64,000 nucleotides of DNA from Emergomyces orientalis (taxonomy: Eukaryota; Ascomycota; Eurotiomycetes; Onygenales; Ajellomycetaceae), in assembly GCA_002110485.1 (NCBI GenBank), contig MOWL01000026.1, positions 558,001 to 622,000 of the forward strand, read 5' to 3'. How positions within the stretch are numbered: the stretch's first letter is position 1; every line of letters begins with the position of its first letter. Below, piece by piece: positions 61,486 to 64,000 of this stretch. A program made the position numbers and the translations under genes. The notes under the pieces are model-generated. The model had not been told where the DNA came from. It worked only from the letters and a program-made list of their open reading frames with translations, and did not search any database.

Positions 61486-62144
61486 GTGTGACGAATCGGG
61501 CACAAGAGCAAGAATTCCCCGGTAAAGGAGGCTCAACAGGCGGGACTTCTCGGTAGTAATGTGAACTACCATTGGGTCGGGAGTTGCCGAAGGAAAGCAC
61601 TTTGATTGGGGATTGCCGCCCAAGAGGCACCAAAGGCCAGAATATAGAATCCTCGCTTGTATGTAGCACGTACGCTAGCGGGACTGGATATACGCATCCG
61701 CACACTTCGGTCGGGGATCGCTGCTCAAAGAGAACACCCGTGTTGAAGGAAACCCTCCAAGGAGCCCCAGGAGGCAGGAAAGAAAGACCCTCGCTTGTAT
61801 CCAACGCGTTCACTAGCGAAACTGGATATCCATTAAAGGTTCCTTTCTTTCCCCAGCTTAGTATAGTTTCATAGTTGGTATCCAATAGAACGAGCACTTC
61901 TACAGATATTGCAATCAAATCTTGAGAGTAATTATATCTAGTGTATTTATACAAAATATATTAGAATATTAGTGAGTTGAGCCATCTCGGTTTCTCCTTT
62001 ACGTATTCCTCTAGGGCCGGCAAAACTGCTTTGGCCCTGTAAGATATTTGTGAAGTCTTATAAGCACAATGCGGATAGGAGTCTAGATAAGGGCCAAGGC
62101 ATCTTAGTTCCTAGTTCGGCCTATAGTGAAGCATGGTAATTTGT
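61486..62144. repeat. Intergenic region with a degenerate direct repeat
   Basis: Two imperfect units lie at about 61603-61697 and 61707-61839. Shared blocks are a GGGGAT(T/C)GC(C/T)GC(C/T) CAA-like start and CCTCGCTTGTAT, CTAGCG, and ACTGGATAT in the same order. The second unit is longer by some 40 bp in its middle. The minus strand of this region is open for 159 codons but has no ATG, so I do not call it a gene. It may be a relic of a low-complexity or transposed sequence. Confidence 0.55.
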
Positions 62145-63212
62145 CTAAGTGCCCTTCATCAGACTCGCTCGGCACTTTCGCGAAATCAACTTCTCGCGCC
62201 ACTCTTCTCCAAATTTAGCCTCGCATACCCTCGCAATCCGCCACACCACTTTATCGCTTGCGTCCTTCCAGAGGCCGTCGATGTGAACAGAATCCAACGG
62301 TACGATATCCAGCGCGTGTCCTGCCCAAACACCTTTGCAACGAGTTCCCTCTTGAAGGTCAAAGCAGTATCCTGGGTAGTGGACATCATGAGTTGCGTAG
62401 AAAGTCTGAGCAATGATCACCTCGCCAAACCCCAATACGTCAATGAACGGACCTCGAATATATTCCGGCTTCAGTGCGATGGCTCGCGCGGTGACAAACT
62501 GACGAGTCGTTAAATTGCGCAGGATCCACTGCCTATCGGTGGGATAGAAAGATGCTGGTACAGGATCAGTCACCTTGAGCAGATCCACTGGGCAATGGCA
62601 TTTCTGAACTAATTCAAGAGCATGCCTCAATAAACCATCTGGGAAACTCAAATGTAACTCAGGCTTCAGCAAGTTCATAGAATTTGACTGCTTAGCCAGA
62701 ATAGTCCTCTGTTTCCCATTCGCGAAATTGAATAGTCCCAGCTCGTCTTTGCCAAATTCCCTATATGGCCATCGATTGTCCTCGCCAGTGCAAGTAACTG
62801 CAGCCCCCGCCCAAACGCCTAAGAACTTGGTGAAATATTTCGTAATTACCAACCTAGAAATGGTCCAGAAGTACTGACAAGTAAGACCAAGGTGCATCAC
62901 ATCTTGAATATCAAGGAAGTTAAAAATCGCGTAATGAAGCTCAGCTGGCAGGGTAAGAATTCGCGGACCGAGACGCAATGAGCAGTCAATCTTCTCGTGG
63001 GAATCCTCAGAAGGCTCGGATACAGTTGAAAGTGGAGGAGGGATGGGCCTGGCAAAAAGAAACACAATCCAAGCGACAGAATCACCGAAAATCATTTTAT
63101 TAAGCGTTCCTCCCCAGGAAGTTCTTTCATATAGCCCAGTCACGGCAAAAGAGAAATCCTGGTTTCGTGCGGTATAGCAGAAATATTCTTGTCGGCAACA
63201 GTACCTATCCAT
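62145..63212 (-). CDS. F-box domain protein
   Basis: A single frame of 355 aa. Near residues 85-125 it has an F-box (RILTLPAELHYAIFNFLD, then VMHLGLTCQYFW), the part that would bind Skp1 in an SCF ubiquitin ligase. The rest has no known substrate-binding repeat. It is rich in aromatic residues and matches the fast-evolving F-box proteins found in many copies in Eurotiomycetes. The start is uncertain: ATG at 63212 or an in-frame ATG at 63095 (MIFGDSVAW). The 39 residues between look atypical, so the shorter form may be right. Target unknown. Confidence 0.7.
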   Translation of the reverse strand: MDRYCCRQEYFCYTARNQDFSFAVTGLYERTSWGGTLNKMIFGDSVAWIVFLFARPIPPPLSTVSEPSEDSHEKIDCSLRLGPRILTLPAELHYAIFNFLDIQDVMHLGLTCQYFWTISRLVITKYFTKFLGVWAGAAVTCTGEDNRWPYREFGKDELGLFNFANGKQRTILAKQSNSMNLLKPELHLSFPDGLLRHALELVQKCHCPVDLLKVTDPVPASFYPTDRQWILRNLTTRQFVTARAIALKPEYIRGPFIDVLGFGEVIIAQTFYATHDVHYPGYCFDLQEGTRCKGVWAGHALDIVPLDSVHIDGLWKDASDKVVWRIARVCEAKFGEEWREKLISRKCRASLMKGT

Positions 63213-64000
63213 ACTCGATTGGCTACCTGAAGAGCCTGCTGCACGCTATTAGTAAGGGAAAAGCACAATGTGAAATCTGGTGTCTATATACTTATTTGGC
63301 AGTGTGCTACGTTGTGACTAGGCGTTTGCTGATAATTCGAATAGTCAAATAAGAACGGCAAGCCAAACTATAATTATATCACTATTGCAGTGACTGCTGG
63401 AGTGACGTATATCCGCTAGTCGTGGTGTATGGGCTTGGAGAAGCTCTTGATGGCAGAAGGTAAAATCGGTAACAGGCCCGTGATACTGGAAGCAAGGCGA
63501 GAGGGCTTTGGCGAGTGCAAGATCAACGAAATAAATTTGTAGCCGCACAAATTTGTGTAAGATGATTGGTGGTTAGGATAATGCTTTGGATGTTGGTCCT
63601 ATACAAGATTGAAGCGCGTTTCATGCAACAGCCTCAACGAAAGTAGATGTTGTGGAACAAATTTAGAAAGGTAGCTCCTTGACGAAGAAATCTATTAATT
63701 TCACTAAGTTAAGTTAAATATGGCCAGGATCATGATGATTCTCCCAAGTGGCCAGGTGATTCAGTTAGCTCGGCTCGCGATGAGTAGATGCTATCGAAGA
63801 CGAGCCCTGGGTTACTGCGCAATGATATCACAATATGCAGGCACTGCTTTAATTGATGTAAGAGATATCTAAGGTGCACGTGCTGCCCAAGTCCAATCCT
63901 ATTATTGTCATGCCTCACTCAATATTCTTCATCGTGGTTCAGAACACTTCTGCTCAACACAGCTAGAATTGAGAGTTAATCTTAACAGAACAAGAATGAA
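63213..64000. other. Right-edge non-coding sequence
   Basis: 788 bp with only short frames. A minus-strand frame at 63345-63548 contains VDLALAKAL, loosely like a kinase activation segment, but it is too little to call. The window ends without a further gene. Confidence 0.35.

Noticed and set aside
61475..61954. 159-codon minus-strand frame with internal repeat
   Set aside because: No ATG start, and it overlaps the FunK1 end. The repetition comes from the DNA direct repeat.
63345..63548. Kinase-like VDLALAKAL fragment at the right edge
   Set aside because: Only a few residues resemble an activation segment. No catalytic loop or other kinase motif is nearby.
1..64000. Transposons, CRISPR-like arrays, viral copies or a secondary-metabolite cluster
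   Set aside because: I saw no terminal repeats with a transposase or reverse transcriptase, no regularly spaced repeats, no viral gene and no synthase-type gene.

Overview
The window is nuclear DNA from a filamentous ascomycete. Genes are dense and mostly broken by short introns (about 55-230 nt, GT..AG ends). The proteins read as Eurotiomycetes. The FunK1 kinase and F-box genes at the right end suggest a dimorphic-type Onygenales fungus, which is an inference from gene content. I rebuilt every multi-exon gene by joining reading frames at splice sites and checking the phase of each exon, so coordinates are to the base unless stated.

Layout. 1.9-7.4 kb (-): Spo14-type phospholipase D. 8.1-9.4 kb (+): alpha/beta hydrolase. 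10.0-10.9 kb (-): ribosomal protein uL15 (RPL28). 11.2-14.5 kb (-): CHL1/DDX11 helicase. 14.5-17.9 kb: long non-coding stretch. 17.9-20.6 kb (+): SKT5/CHS4 chitin synthase activator. 22.3-23.6 kb (+): meiotic HOP2. 24.7-26.9 kb (+): CCCH zinc-finger protein. 27.9-31.3 kb (-): RSC1/RSC2-type bromodomain-BAH subunit. 31.9-33.0 kb (+): OTU1 deubiquitinase. 34.2-36.4 kb (-): cytosolic glutamyl-tRNA synthetase. 36.7-38.8 kb (+): oxysterol-binding protein. 40.0-43.9 kb (-): condensin subunit 1. 44.7-46.5 kb (+): CDC7 kinase. 47.3-48.1 kb (+): protein-L-isoaspartate methyltransferase. 49.0-50.7 kb (-): ER DnaJ/TPR co-chaperone. 51.2-52.6 kb (+): mitochondrial release factor 1. 52.9-54.6 kb (-): mitochondrial citrate carrier. 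56.2-58.0 kb (-): DHH1 RNA helicase. 58.9-61.5 kb (+): frameshifted FunK1 kinase. 62.1-63.2 kb (-): F-box protein.

The first 58 kb is conserved housekeeping sequence with no transposon and no metabolite cluster. Several genes act in chromosome biology: CHL1 (cohesion), HOP2 (meiotic pairing), RSC (remodelling), condensin and CDC7 (replication start). Condensin and CDC7 are divergent and share an intergenic region with MBF/E2F-like motifs. The last 5 kb differs: a damaged, internally duplicated FunK1 gene, a degenerate direct repeat and an F-box gene.

I did not find a new multi-gene system. The most unusual content is gene architecture. CHL1 carries a 5-nt microexon inside its ATP-binding loop. 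HOP2 has 10-nt and 13-nt exons in a row. A final intron splits the prenylation box of SKT5. CTP1 has a 21-nt exon. The FunK1 gene has a one-base frameshift and a 40-codon internal duplication.
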